Under the pieces are notes generated by a model. The model did not search any database. It was given only the letters and a program-made list of their open reading frames with translations, and was not told the origin of the DNA. A stretch of DNA of 64,000 bases. Source: Tetradesmus obliquus (lineage: Eukaryota; Chlorophyta; Chlorophyceae; Sphaeropleales; Scenedesmaceae). Location of the stretch: assembly GCA_030272155.1 (NCBI GenBank), contig CP126206.1, positions 1,798,001 to 1,862,000 of the forward strand, given 5' to 3'. This document shows positions 27,061 through 40,119 of this stretch, in pieces (position 1 is the first letter of the stretch; each line of letters starts with the position of its first letter). Both the position numbers and the translations under genes were made by a program.

Positions 27061-30000
27061 TAGCTCTCATTGCCGCCCCTGCCCTGCTCGCCCTCAGTGA
27101 GCACACTGGAGGGAGTGGCCAGCTCAAAGCCCTGCAGGGGGGAGGGTGGCAGCGGCAGTAGCAGCAGCAGCAGCAGCACACTTTCAGCGCACAGGTTTGA
27201 TGGTAGATTTAATGGCAACATGAAAAATTGACTGTGAGCACGCTGAAGGGAGTGGCCAGCTCAAAGCCCTGTGGGTTTTGGAGGGAGCAGCAGCAGCAAT
27301 AGCAGAAGCAACAGCAGGGAAACATCGTCAGCACGCTGGAGGGAGTGGCCAGCTCAGAGCCCCTGCAGGCGTTGGGTGGGGGCAGCAGCATGGGTGATGC
27401 TAAGCCCGCTGATGGCTGCACAAATTATTGCAGTCACTTTACTGCAGCACAGGATCTTGCTCCGCACAACCTCATTCTGCTCGCCTGCGCTGGTGTCAAG
27501 CCAGCATGCTGCTGACGCTGCTGATGGCTGCAACATTTTCTAATGTGACGCTTCCCTATCACCAGGGTTTCTCTATGAGTTGAAACACTCATAACCTGCA
27601 CGGGAGTGAAGGCCAGCGTGCTGCTGAGGCCGCTGGTGGCTGCTCCGGGCGCCAGGCGCGCACGGTACTTCTTCTCCTGCTTGGCGTTGAGCCGCACCTG
27701 TTGCCACGCAGCAGCAGAAGCAGCAGTGGCAGCAGCGACGGCGGCAGAAGTTGAGCGGTCAGCAGCGCTCACAGCGGGGCACTCTCACCTCTGCTGGCCC
27801 GTCTGCTGGCTAGCCGCTGAGGCACATCCGGCCCTCCGCAGTGCGCGTTTAGAATGATTGAAAACCCCTGCGCTGCTGCCCTACGCCTGTCGCTGTGGCA
27901 GCTCACTGTCTGCTGCCTGGCCACGAGGCGCAGCCGCCCGCTGCCGTCCTTGTTGATGTTTGTTGATGCTGCTCAGGCCCACCACCTCGTCACAATCAAA
28001 CCCTCAAATCTTAAACTACTGCGCCCTCATTGTCTGCTGAAACAGACACACGGCGCGGTCACACGCTGCCGTCGCAACGCTGCATCGCTCAACACCCCCA
28101 CACCGCGGCAATCAGCAACATATATTGAAGAATGCAGCATCTCACCTTCTGCTGGCTGGCCACCAGGCGCAGCCGCCCGCTGCCCTCCTTGTTAATTGAC
28201 CCGAGGCCGACCACCTCGTCGCCGTCAATGTACTCGTCCTCAGCCACGTTGAAGTCAAAGTTCATGCGGTTGGCAGCCTTGCGCATCTGCAGAGGGCAAG
28301 CAGAGTGGCAGCAGCAGTAGCAGCAACAGCAGCATCGACAGCAGCAGTCAAATGAAGCTAAAGTGGTGCAACTCAATCTTTCAAACCTGCAGCAGCAGCA
28401 GCAGCAGCCACAGCCACAGCTTTCGTTAACTTATCTCAAGCAGACATCCTCGCACCAACCAATTGGTGTTAGCACCAAACTCAGTCCGTGCATTTAAGGA
28501 TGCCACCATGCAGTGTCTCAAACACTGTCCAAAACAATCACGTCTGCGAGGCTGTATCGCTCCTTCATCTTGCGCAGGCACCGCCCACATCGCCCGCCGC
28601 TTCATCACCCCAGCTTGCGAAGCAAAGCAAAGCAAAGCAAAGCAAAGCAAAGCAAAAGCAAAAGCAAAAGCAGAAGCAAAAGCAAAAGCAAAAAGCAAAA
28701 GCAAAACCACAGTGTAAGGCAGGCATTGTACCACTGCACGTCTGTGCAGCAGGCAGCGCTGCACACCACACACAAAGTCTGCTGCATCACACAGCACAAC
28801 AGCAATACGCTGCCACAAACAGAACACACACTCACGTCTGTGAGGCCGTATCGCTCCTTCATCTTGCGCCGCCCTCCTCGCCGCCCTCCTCGCCGCCCTC
28901 CTCGCCGCTTCAGTACCTCAGCTTGTCACGCGCGGTGTGTAACTCAGGCAAAGGTTCACTAATGAAAACTAATGTGCCCGGCAGGCAATGTAACACTGTG
29001 TGTCTGCAGCAGGCAGCGCTGCACACCACGCTTAAAGCCATGTCGCACCACACAGCAAGAACCAGGCACAAAAACCGGAACAAAAGCATCAACTCACGTC
29101 TGTGAGGCCGTATCGCTCCTTCATCTTGCGCAGGCGCCGCCCTCCTCGCCGCTTTTTGATCTCCGCATCAGGCGCCGGCAGCGGCTTGGAAGTCTTGGCG
29201 GGTGGCGGCTCCTGCCACTTTGTAATCTTGGCGGCCATGTCGTCCCTGAACTTCTTGCCCGTCTGTTTTGACGAAATATAATCGCAGCAGCACGGCAGCC
29301 AGCATGCACAGATAGACGTAGTTAGCTCAAGTAGAGCAGGCATAGACCTTCACGAACAGACAGAGCAGAGGGCAAGAATGCGGCGCATATGTATCTACAT
29401 GCAGAGCAGCGGCTTAGATGTCTTGGCTGGCGGCGGCTCCTGCCACTTTGTGATCTTGGCAGCCATGTCGTCCCTGAACTTCTTGCCTGTCTGCAGCTCA
29501 ATAGGAGGGACGGCAAAATATGTGTAGACGGTAGCAGAGCAGCAGCCAGCGCACGTGAGTCAGGCACACACAGCGACCGAAAAGGGCGCAATTGCACATA
29601 CTGGCAGGCATAGCGGAGAGAACATGCAAGGACACGGCGTTCCACAGTACCAGCAGCAGCTGCTTGAAGGTCTCGGCGGGCGGCGGCTCCTGCCAGTTTG
29701 TGATGTGGGCGCTGCCTTCAGCAGCAGGCCACGTAGCGCGATCTGCACCAAGCTGCAGCCTCTGCTGAAGCCAGGTGTGGACCAAATCCAAGCCTCAATC
29801 CTGAAAAAAGCTTCAACATCGAGGACGAGAGCTTGGAACCCTGATGCACACGCACCTCGCCGCTGGGGTCCTGGCCGTATGCATCTACTCGCGCCAGCAG
29901 GCTGCACTTGCTGGCTGCCAGCCGCGCTGCTTTCAGCCGCAGGCCGGGGGGTGTTGTTTGCACCAGGCTGCAGCCGTAGATGAAGCCGTGGTGAGTGTTG

Positions 30001-32033
30001 ATGTTGGCGCTGCTGTAGCCTGCCAGGGTCTTGCGCTTGGAGCCAAGCACCTGTTTATGTTTTGGGGAGAAATGTGCACAGGAACAAAGCAGAGGAGGCA
30101 GAGCAGCTTGACTGATGACTGCCAAGACCAAAACGTCACAAAACTTGCGACATGAGCGATCACACCTGAACACTGCATGCCAGCATCTTTCTCAGCACCA
30201 TGACTGCCAAGTGTCTGCTAAGCCACTGCCGACCGCTGCCAAACAACCGGCAGCCAATCCGCATCCATCAACCGCACCAGCACGTTGCATGCTGGCATCT
30301 TGCTGAGCGACATCAACCCGCCAACCACACCCGTCAGGCGCGCCGCCACCTCGCTGCTCATGGCCGCCAGCCGCAATTTTATAACTGTTCAGAACACAAA
30401 CCACCGCTAAACCACCGCCAAAAGCATGCCCAGGTCACAGGCAAACTACAACAACAGGGCTAAACCAAATGCAGCGCACCTGCACATTGCACGCCGGCAT
30501 CTTACTGAGCGACATCAACCCGCCAGCCACGCCCATCAGCCGAGCCGCCACCTCACTGCCAATGGCTACTGACAGGTTGGGCGCGATCTGGTGCATGCGG
30601 CTCTCAACAAACTTGATGATCTGTTGGCAGTGGCAGCAGCAGCAGCAGAGGGAGCAGCAGGTAAAATGGGATCTGGTGCATGCGGCTCTCAACAAACTTG
30701 ATGATCTGCAGGCAGCAGCAGCAGCAGAGGCAGCAGCAGGTTGAGCGCGATCTGGTGCATGCGGCTCTCTACACACTTGATGATCTGCAGGCAGCAGCAG
30801 CAGCAGCAACGGCAGCATAAGGCGGTCGCGATCTGGTGCATGCGGCCCGCCACAAACAAGAGGCCGCGCAGCAGCAGCAGCAGCAGCAGCAGCAGTGGCG
30901 GCTTGTACCTGCCCCAGCAGCTGGCAAACGTCCTGACCCCCATACATCATATACAAACGCTCAAAACCTCAACCCTTACCTGCTGCTTGTCGCCGTCTAG
31001 CTGCAGGGCCATTTCACAGCCGGCCTGTACCTTTGCCAGCAGCTCATCGCTCAGCGCCTTGCCGGCTGTGGTGGTGGCTGTCACAGTCACCACCATCACG
31101 CTGGCAGCCGGCAGTAGGTCCTCAAGGTCCACTTGCGTGAGGTCCATCTCGTTGCCGATGCGCTGCACAACGCGCGCATAGTCGATGGGGTGCTGCACCT
31201 GTCGTTGAAAAACCAAAGCAACAGCAGCACCAGCAGCAGCAGCTGGTGAGTCCTACGGACCCCCAAATGAACGTATTCAATGAGAGGTTGCCCTTGGCAG
31301 CGGCAGCGGCACCAGGAGCAGCAGCAGCGGCACTTGCGGCACATGTGTGAAAAGCTGGCAGCAGGTCCTCGAGGTCGACTTGTGTGAGGTCCATCTCGTT
31401 GCCGATGCGCTGCACCACTCGCGCATAGTCAGTGGGGTGCTGCACCTGCAGTGGTAACAGCAGCAGCAAAGCAGCCGCATCAGACGGTGCAACATTGGCG
31501 TCTGTGCAGGCCCGCAGCTGCGGCACAATCCGCCCCCACATGTTCACAGTGTGAACTTCAAACCCACGAGCGCTCCAGCTCGGAGAACTTCAGTCTGTAC
31601 TTGTCGCGCAGGTGCTGGTGTCATCATGTACCAAATCATACCAGGCACATGCATATGTTCACACTGCGAACTTCACACGCACCAGCGACTCCAGCTCCGG
31701 GAACTTCAGCCTGTACTTGTTGCGCAGGACGTCATGTTCTAACCTGCGCACCTGCTGCCCACGAATATGTTCCCAGTGTGAGCATGCACCCACCAGCGAC
31801 TCCAGCCCCGGGAACTTCAGCCTGTACTCTTTGCGCAGGAAGTTGCGTCATCATATCCTGTCACGCACATAACTATGTTCACACTGCGAACTTCACACGC
31901 ACCAGCGACTCCAGCTCTGGGAACTTCAGCCTGTACTTGTCGCGCAAGAAGTTGTGCACGATGACGATCTCGTTGTCGATGTCCACGGCCAGCTTGTTGC
32001 ACTCCACCAGCAGCCTGCAGCAGAAACGGTAGA

Positions 32034-32087
<54 letters not shown>

Positions 32088-32321
32088 AGCAGTTGGAAAT
32101 ACACAAAGACCACTGAGGAAACATGATGTGCTGGATACAGCACTGGCTTGCACACGCCACGCCTTGTAGATTACATCACAGCTGAGTTTGCCACAGGTCC
32201 GTATACAGAGAGAGCAAGAGAGGGCAGCTCACTTGTATGTAGGGTCATCCTCCAGCAGTGCTGATGTGCGCTGCTCGTTAGAAGTGCCCTCCAGAGCGGC
32301 CCGCACACGCTGCAGCACACA

Positions 32322-32370
<49 letters not shown>

Positions 32371-32746
32371 GGCAGCAGCACAAGGCATCAGTTCAAAGTC
32401 CTTTACTACGAGACACCCACCACATGCAGAGCGTACATGCAGGCAACAAGCAGTAGTGGCTGCTAGCGCTGCTATGCATGTTGCCATACCCTGAACACGC
32501 TTCCGCTGCACATGACCTAGACATGCACCGTCATAACAGTCAGGTAGTGTGGGTTTCATGTTCATGTGGCTGTTTGGGTCAAGTGTGCATGGCACAGCTG
32601 TGCATGTGGTGGTACCATCATAACTTGAATACCACAACACAACATATGCACGCACCGTCATCACATCCAGGTAGTGTGGGTCTGCTGTGAGCTTTGCGAT
32701 TGCTGCCAGGTCATCGTAGTTGAGGTTGTCCAGGTCATCCAGCTGC

Positions 32747-32806
<60 letters not shown>

Positions 32807-33125
32807 GCAGCAGCAGCATAAGCAGGTGTCGTCATGGCGCAAACAATGGAACAGCTGCTTGGTGCTGTGTGACAGTGCCCAGAGCTTAGCTTAGCGCGCC
32901 TGCCCTGATCAGATCCCTGCGCACAGAACCACCAAGAGACGCAAGAGGTAGCATATTATGGCCCCACGGGCACCCTACCGGACCCTCGGGTACGGTAGGG
33001 ATTGTGGGAGGCAATGATACGCATGAGGTATCCTCATCGCCACACACGTCCCCTTTCTTAACTTACGCGGGTGTTGAGTGTGAACACACCACACGTAGCT
33101 CATTCATTCATTCATTCCCAGAGCT

Positions 33126-33165
<40 letters not shown>

Positions 33166-34650
33166 ATGCCGCATTTCAAGCCATGCATCTACCGCACACT
33201 GCCCTTGACGAACTCAAGAGCTACACAGCTGCCGCACAGCTGCCGCATGGCTGCCTGCCTGCTGCCCGCCTGCTGCCCGCCTGCAGTGCTGCTGCTGCCT
33301 GCCTCTGGCGCAGCTGCGGCACTGCGGCCTGCCTGCTACCTCTGCCTGCTGCCTGCAACAGTGTTGCTGCTGCCTGCGTTCAGCCTTGCGGCTGCCTGCC
33401 CGCGCTTTTGCTGCTGACTGCCTGTAGCTGCTGCTGGCACCAACACACTGCTGCTGCAGCTGATGCTGCTGTGACTGTGGCTCCTGCAGGCGCTGCTAAT
33501 GCCCTGCAGCTGCTGTTGGTCATGTGTGTGCTGGTGCCACTGCTGCTGGTGTTGCTGTGCATCTAAGACGCGCCTTGCATATGCTTCCCTTGCTGTGACG
33601 TCTGCCCCGCCTGCCTGCCTGCCTGATAGCTGGCTTGGCCTGGCCAGAATGGAGCTGCTGCTGCTGCTGCTGCTGTTGTTGTTTGGGCTGCTGCTGCTGC
33701 TGCCGCTCCTGCAGCTTCTGCTGGCGCTGGCGCTGGCATTACTGCTGCTGCTGCCGCTGCTGCTGCTGCTGCTGCTGCCACTACTGCCACCGTACCGCAA
33801 CTCCACCCACCTTATCAAGGCCATCACCCTCCCCATCCTCCTGCATGGCCTCGCCCTCAAAGCACTACTGCTGCTGCTGCCCCTGCTGCTGCTGCCCCTG
33901 CTGCTGCTGCTGCTGCTGCTGCTTTACACCATAGCCTCGCCCACCTTGTCAAGGCCGTCACCCTCCCCATCCCCCTGCATGGCCTCCCCACCAGATCACT
34001 ACTGCTGCTGCTGCTGCTGTCGCTGCTGTTGCTGCTGCCACCACTGCCGCAGTACCACACCATCACCCACCTTGTCAAGGCCATCACCCTCGCCATCCTC
34101 CTGCATGGCATCCCCGTCAGATCCTGCTGGCCCCTCATCATCCGACAGCTCATCAAGGTCTGCCAGGAACGACTCTGCACATGCAGGAAACATTGGCACA
34201 GGTTTGGCGGTGGTGATGGTAAATTGTGCACGTCTGATGTAACAGTGAGCGATAGTAACAGGACAGACACAGAGTTGGAACTTGCAAAGGCAGTGTTGCA
34301 GGTGCCTGCTGCGCGCCTGCAGATAGAATGCAGTGCGCTGTTCTGACTGCACAATGGGAACACTGCTCTGGTACTGTGATGCTGCTGATAGAAACATGAG
34401 ACTGCATCAATGATCAAGGACAGGCAGTAAGCAAATGCCAGGATGCAGCGTGTGACAGCAGTTACTGTGACAGTGCAGCTGCTGTTTATGCAATGGCAAA
34501 CAGTTACAGCAACTAGCTTAGTGCACATTGCAGCACATGAACACGCTGTAGTCGATAATTGTCTGCTAGAGCCCAGAAACAGCACACAGCCCCATACACA
34601 GCAACCGCAACAGCAGCAGCATGGAGCCCACCTGCTAGTGTTTGAGCCAT
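27015..34650 (-). CDS. PRPF31: U4/U6 small nuclear ribonucleoprotein Prp31
   Basis: Twelve exons in transcript order (34632-34650, 34071-34174, 32656-32742, 32233-32309, 31903-32014, 30980-31198, 30480-30620, 29856-30050, 29098-29262, 28146-28286, 27596-27697, 27015-27131) join in phase to 492 residues; human PRPF31 is 499. The acidic N terminus begins [25 protein letters not shown]/Nop-domain segments follow: [50 protein letters not shown]. Then come WQEPPPAK, the [18 protein letters not shown]rp31 C-terminal motif and AFTPVQGFEL. It bridges the 15.5K-U4 snRNA complex and U5 in the nucleus during tri-snRNP assembly. At least ten of its exons have decoy border copies. The start exon is only 19 nt long, so gene finders may miss it. 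Confidence 0.93.
27235..27366 (-). repeat. Two decoy copies of PRPF31 exon 12 start
   Basis: Copies of the first ~38 nt (GFELATP) lie at 27235-27272 and 27329-27366, upstream of the true exon. Both retain an AG before GGC or equivalent. Confidence 0.75.
27490..27535 (-). repeat. Decoy copy of part of PRPF31 exon 11
   Basis: Reverse-strand sequence resembling the [13 protein letters not shown] region, about 105 bp after the true exon. A weaker second trace lies near 27400. Confidence 0.5.
27787..27960 (-). repeat. Two decoy copies of PRPF31 exon 10 end
   Basis: Copies of the [12 protein letters not shown] end with GTGAG-type donors lie near 27787-27840 and 27903-27960, after the true donor at 28145. 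Confidence 0.65.
28528..28920 (-). repeat. Two decoy copies of PRPF31 exon 9 end
   Basis: [20 protein letters not shown] tails recur at about 28833-28920 (GTGAGT donor kept) and 28528-28600 (GTGATT). A 12-nt unit is triplicated inside the first. Confidence 0.8.
28617..28705. repeat. (AAGCA)n-type microsatellite
   Basis: An AAAGC/AAAAGC array of about 89 bp in a PRPF31 intron. It yields a meaningless KAKAK frame. Confidence 0.9.
29400..29725 (-). repeat. Two decoy copies of PRPF31 exon 9 start
   Basis: Copies encoding [21 protein letters not shown] lie at about 29400-29495 (CAG acceptor intact) and 29665-29725 (partial), before the true exon end at 29262. Confidence 0.8.
30286..30868 (-). 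repeat. Decoy copies on both sides of PRPF31 exon 7
   Basis: Heads ([13 protein letters not shown]) recur with ends near 30705, 30784 and 30865, about 80 bp apart, above the true acceptor at 30620. A tail copy covers 30286-30360. A shorter tail trace lies near 30170-30215. Confidence 0.8.
31355..31449 (-). repeat. Decoy copy of PRPF31 exon 6 start
   Basis: A 95-nt near-copy of the exon head ([19 protein letters not shown]) with a good CAG acceptor, 251 bp upstream of the true one at 31198. On acceptor strength alone it could be preferred over the true site. Confidence 0.85.
31549..31960 (-). repeat. Four-copy array of PRPF31 exon 5 end
   Basis: Tails coding [12 protein letters not shown] end at donors 31567, 31683, 31794 and 31903 (true), 109-116 bp apart. 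Donor GTG is retained in most. Confidence 0.85.
32030..32085. repeat. (GCA)n run in PRPF31 intron
   Basis: About 16 GCA units next to the exon 5 acceptor. Similar runs lie at 32325-32370 and 32745-32820. Confidence 0.9.
32973..33000. repeat. Short perfect hairpin
   Basis: CCCTACCG and CGGTAGGG arms enclose a 12-nt loop that itself holds CCC/GGG. It is in PRPF31 intron 2. Confidence 0.6.
33805..34110 (-). repeat. Two decoy copies of PRPF31 exon 2 end
   Basis: [18 protein letters not shown] tails recur near 33810-33855 and 33944-33985, with donors like the true one at 34070. Spacing is about 125-135 bp. Confidence 0.75.
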
Positions 34651-35376
34651 GCTGCTGCGCTCAAGCCGCTTCTACGGTCTAGTGTTGCAATCTCTCCAGC
34701 GATGGACGATGCTCAGCGCCTGCTAGACCTAGCTGTGCAAGCAGACTGGTTCTTGCATGAGCAAATAGCACAGACAGCAGCACAGCGGAAGCCTTTCCGC
34801 ACAGTTTGAGTGGTTTGAGCACTACTCTGATCGAAGGAAAATTGGTTGTTGAAACCCAATCAGTAGATCATCCAAGCAAAAGGCACAGTAGACTGACGTT
34901 GGCCCTGAAAGTGCACTTTCACAGCAGCCGAGCTCACACAGCACAAGTCATGCTCTTTTAGGGGTAACCGAAAGCATAAGCATACAACACACAGAAAAGT
35001 ACCTTCAACCACAGCCCTGCTTTTTGTGTTACTGACTAATGGTTATAACGGAGTCGTAAGCCCAAAATCACGTTTCATAATATCTGCGCAAATTTTCTTT
35101 ATGCGTCTGTCCCCTACCAGATGTGCTTGCTGCTTCGTTGCACGGATGGGATGGGACTCCAAGTCACTGTGAATGCTACAACGCTACCACGAACATGCTG
35201 ACGCCATTGTCTTTCAGCCGGGTGGATCGCTGCTTGCTGCCCAACGCTTAGCTGAACACCACGCTGTATCCATCCTGCAGCGTGTATCTGTGTTGTGGCA
35301 AGCGGGAGCACTCCGCTAGTCGCGGATACCCCGTGTACATAGCTACGTAGACTAGCTGAGCCCCACTTGAAACACT
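34651..35376. promoter_or_regulatory. Divergent intergenic region between PRPF31 and SET genes
   Basis: This 726-bp gap separates the start codons of two genes transcribed away from each other, so both promoters lie here. No clear TATA box stands out. It is relatively AT-rich around 34980-35100 and free of CAG repeats. Confidence 0.5.
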
Positions 35377-37671
35377 ATGCAGACGAATATACAGCTGCGA
35401 AGCAGCTGCTGCCTGCAGGCACGGCACCCGGCAGTGCTCTGCAAGGTCCAGCCCATTGCTGCTCGTACATTTACAGCAAAGGTTGGACGCAGGCGACTCT
35501 CTAGGCCAGCAGGAGCTGCTTCTCGTGCTGTAGGATCCAGCTTGCGGGCTTGGGGGCAGCCCGGCAGGCGCCATGGCGGTCAGATGCTGCCAACCAACAC
35601 TGCAGCAGCAGTTGGAGCAGCGGGTCAAACGTTTGCTGAGCCTGCTGTGTATGGAGAGCCGGACATCTCTGTGATGAAGCCGTATGTTGGGCACGTGGCC
35701 GTGCACGTGGCTCCAGGTGAGGCTTTGTTTTGGTTAGTTGATTGTGCTGCATGTTTGAATGCAGCAGCACAGATCAACTGCAGCGGTGCGCATTAGATAT
35801 CAAATGCTGCATCGCTGTGTGCAGGGATGAGCATGCAGTGTGCAGGATGACGATGGTGTCATCAGGTGCTGCTTCAGGGTATACCAGCAACTTATAATCC
35901 GCCATTGCCGTGTTCAGTGCAGCTCTCTGCAAGGTCAGCATGCCTTGGCTGTGCATTGCAGCGCCTTCCAAAGCGATTTCCAGCGCAGCAACTGATGTCA
36001 CATTGCAGCGTTGCACACGTACGCAGCGCATGCACACGTACGCAGAGTGCACCGCCTGCAGACGTTGACAGACTTCCTGCAGTCACACTGTTCTGTTGAT
36101 TCTGCTGGTCTGCGCAGCGCGTGCGTGGAGCAGTATGCTTGCAGCAGCGCATGCGCACGCGCCAGGGCTGATTGAAAATACACATCAAGCTGGCACAGCG
36201 ACGCAGTGTGCCTGCCGGCCTCCCTTCAACAAAATTCAAAGCACGTCCCACAATGCACGTCCCACAAGATGTCATTCAGCGACTAGATCTTTGACCCGTG
36301 AAAGTGTGTGCGTGTGTGTTGCTTCATGCAGAAGCTGGATTAGGCGTGTTCACCCACCAAGCAGTTCTGCCAGGGCAGCTGCTGCTGGTCAATCACACAG
36401 TACATCAATACTCAAAGTTATTCTGTTGTATATCTGCTATTGTGCTGCCGTGCCAGCAGGTGCCGGGCTGGGTGTGTTCACCCACCAAGCAGTGGCACCA
36501 GGGCAGCTGCTGCTGGTGAGCCAGCCACTGGCGAGTGTTGCGCTGCGGCCTACTGCAGTGGCCGCGGGGCCTAGCAAGCTCATCCAGGCACTGCTGCAGG
36601 TGCGGCCCATGATTGATTCTAAGATGATTTCAATGGCTGGGTGCTTTGTTTGTATTCGGTCGGCCGCTGGCCAGTGTGGCGCTGCGGCCTACTGCTGTCG
36701 CTGCTGGGCCCAGCAAACTGATCCAGGCGCTGCTGCAGGTGGGGGCCATGAGTGATGTTATGTTATGTAGCTTAGCGCCTGGTGTTATCCTTGTGAGCCA
36801 GCCGCTAGCCAGTGTGGCGCTGCGGCCTACTGCAGTGGCCGCGGGGCCCAGCAAACTGATCCAGGCGCTGCTGCAGGTGAGAATCTGAATGTATGGCTGG
36901 TTGTATCTGCCGTGTTACTCTTTTGCAGCTGTGTGGCGCTGCGGCGTACTGCTGTTGCTGCGGGGCCCAGCAGTCTTATCCAGGCACTGCTGCAGGTGCG
37001 ACTTGTCATTTCACCTTGGCAATAAAACATAACGGTTGGATGGTGGAGTTGGCCGGTTGTGTTCCAGTCCTCTAATGCTGCTGTGTGTTTCTGCAGCAGC
37101 TGTGCAACGTTCTTGTGTGTGTTCTGAGGCAAATAAAAGGTGCACAGGTGCGGGGGTTTGTGCTCTGCCGTTGCTGAGCTGTGCATTGCTGATGGCACTC
37201 AACCACGGCAGCACACCACACCTCGTCTGCAGGGACCTGCATGCCTTGCCCGTGCCACACAGTGCTCACCCTCTGCTGCTGCTCTGTTGCTGCGCTGCTG
37301 CTGCTGCTGCTGCTGCTGCGCTGCTGCTGCTGCTGCTGCACTGCTGCTGCTGCTGCTGCCCATCAGGAGCTGTTGAACCCAGGGCAGCGGCAGTGGCTGC
37401 AGCTGCTGCACCATCATGTAACACGCGCGTTCACTTCTGCTGCTGTCTTGCTGCTGCTGGTCATGTTCCCCTGCAGGAGCATTTGAACCCAGGCCAGCGG
37501 CATTGGTTCAGCTGCCGCGCTCATCTGCTGCACACGCTTTCACTCTGCGGCTATTGCTCTCCTGCTACTGCTGCTTACGTGGCCTGCAGGAGCTGTTGAA
37601 CCCAGGGCAGCGTCAGTGGCTGCAGCTGCTGCGCGACCGTGACGCCATTGCACACAATGCCACTCACCTGC

Positions 37672-37707
<36 letters not shown>

Positions 37708-38522
37708 TTGCTGGTGAATATGCGACCCTGCAGGAGCTGTTGAACCCAGGGCAGCGCCAGTGGTTGCAGCTGCTGTGCGACCGCGATGCCATCGCACACA
37801 AGCAGCGCCAACTGGAGGGCGACATCCCCACAGCAGAAGCCCTGGCAGCAGCAGCAGCAGCTGGGGCTGGCGATTCAGCTACTGCTTCAGGCTTGAAGCC
37901 AGTTGTGGATATGCAGCAGCTGCAGCAGGCAGCAGCAAGCGGAGGGCAGCTAGAGCGGCTGCAGCTCACCCCAATGCAGCTGGCAGATATGGTGCAGGAG
38001 TGTGCTTATACCATGGACCCTGATGAAGCACAAATGACGGCTCAGCTGCTGTCAGCAGCCGGCCTCAGCAGCAGCAGCAGCAGTGCTGCGCAGGGCTTTG
38101 GGACGTCTGGCAGCAGCAGCGATAACGGCGGCAGCAGCAGCAGCAAGGCGTGCTGTGGGCTGTGGCCTGAGCTTGCTGTGATGGGCCGCTCGTGTGCTGC
38201 CAATGTGGCGCTTGGGCTGTCCCAGGATGGTCTGCTGGTGGTACGGGCGGCAACGTACTTGCCAGCAGGCACGCAGGTGAGACTCTCAATGGAAAAGTTG
38301 CATCATGGATCTTCAAGTTTGTCCATAAAAATATTCATGTGGCTTTGGGGCTGTCCGCATGTGTGCTGCTGGGGGTGACGGCGGGAAAGATATCTGCATG
38401 CAGGCACGCAGGGTGTGCTGACTGCAGTTTCGGCGCTTTCTGGTTGCTGCTCTTGATGCCACTTGGTGTGTAGTGTGGGTGTGCCGGCTGCTGGTCTGCC
38501 TGCAAAGACGCAGGTGGGCGTG

Positions 38523-38564
<42 letters not shown>

Positions 38565-38903
38565 CACTCACATGCCCATGTTTCTATGTGTACCTCAGCT
38601 GCAGCCCACCAGCCACCTGCTGCACTCTTCCACCTCTCCAACACTCACACTGCTGCTGCTGCTGCTTCTCTCTTTCCATGCAGTTGTTTGCGCCCCAGCT
38701 GCAGCCCACCAGCCAACTGCTACGGCCGCTAGAGCAGCGCCAGCAAACCCTACTGCAGGGCTCAGGGCTCAAGTGCGGCTGTAGCAGGTGCAGCGCTGAA
38801 GCAGCACTGGCAGCAGCACAGCCTCAGCTGCAGCAGCAGCTGCTGGAGCTAGCTGGTACGGCAGCAGCAGCAGCAGAGGCGCTGGCGCATGCGGCGGCTG
38901 GCA

Positions 38904-38936
<33 letters not shown>

Positions 38937-39473
38937 ATAGTGACGGCTCTAACTCGGATGACTGGGGGCCACCGCCGAGTGCTCAGCAGGGTTTTGGAGG
39001 GTCGAGGTTTTGGGAGAGCACCAGCAGTAGCAGCAGCAGGGCTGGCAGTAGGGCTGGCAGTCCGCTGCAGACAGGGGATCAGGTTTTAGAGTCGCAGGGT
39101 GGGGTTCAGGGTTCTAGTGAGGATAGCTACAGCGGAGATGACTGGATGTGGGAAGGTGTGAAAGACAAAGCCAAGCAGCAGGCTGGCGGCAGCAGCAGCA
39201 GTGGCTCAGGTGCAGCAGCAGCAGCAGCAGCTGGCAAGGACGGCAGCAGGGGCAGCAATGGTGGTGTTGTCATTCCTGCTGACTACATTCCGGTAGGTTC
39301 GCACAACACTGCGGGATATGAAGCAGAGCGGGAACAGCAGCAGCAGGGTCGCGGGTCTGCAGCAGCAGCAGTGGATCAGCAGCAACAGCAGCAGCAGTTG
39401 CGTGAGGTGGCACTAGAGTGGCTGCAGGTGCTTGTGTCAGAGCTGCTGCAGCTGCTGTCTAGCTCAGCTTCAC

Positions 39474-39510
<37 letters not shown>

Positions 39511-40083
39511 TTCTGATAGCTGGCAGGATCAGCAGCTGCTGGTGTCTGCTGCCTGCTACAGCTCCTGGGCAGCAGTGCGGCAGGCATTAGTCATGATCTG
39601 CACCTGCGAGGACAACTTGAAAAGCAGCAGCAGCAGTAGCAGCAGCAGTGAGGGCCTGCTTGCTACGCAGCTGCAGTATCTGCTGACTCGTGCTGATTTG
39701 GCGCCAATCACCAGCAGCATCAGCAGCAATGGTTCAGGCCTCGGCTGGCAGCAGCTGCTGCTTAGGGTTTTTGATCTGGAGGTCAAAACCCTAGCCACTG
39801 TGACACCCGGCAGCTTAGATCACGTGCTAGTGGCTACTGCAGCAGCTGCTGTAGCAACAGCCGCAGAGCCGGACAGCAGCAGCAGCAGCAGCAGCAGCCA
39901 TATGCACAGTGATGCTGCAGATCATGCAGGGCACAGCAGCAGTATGACAGCAGGGTTCAGCGATGCCCTAAACCATGCAGTAGCTGCCAAGTTTGGCTGC
40001 CACATCAGCTTGCCAGGTCAGCTGGAGGTCCTGAAGGCCTGCAGGGCTGCTGCTGCTGCCGAGCACATGCTGCCGCCAGCCGC

Positions 40084-40119
<36 letters not shown>

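Noticed and set aside
28605..28720. Lys/Ala-repeat ORF in the AAAGC tract
   Set aside because: It is a microsatellite inside a PRPF31 intron.
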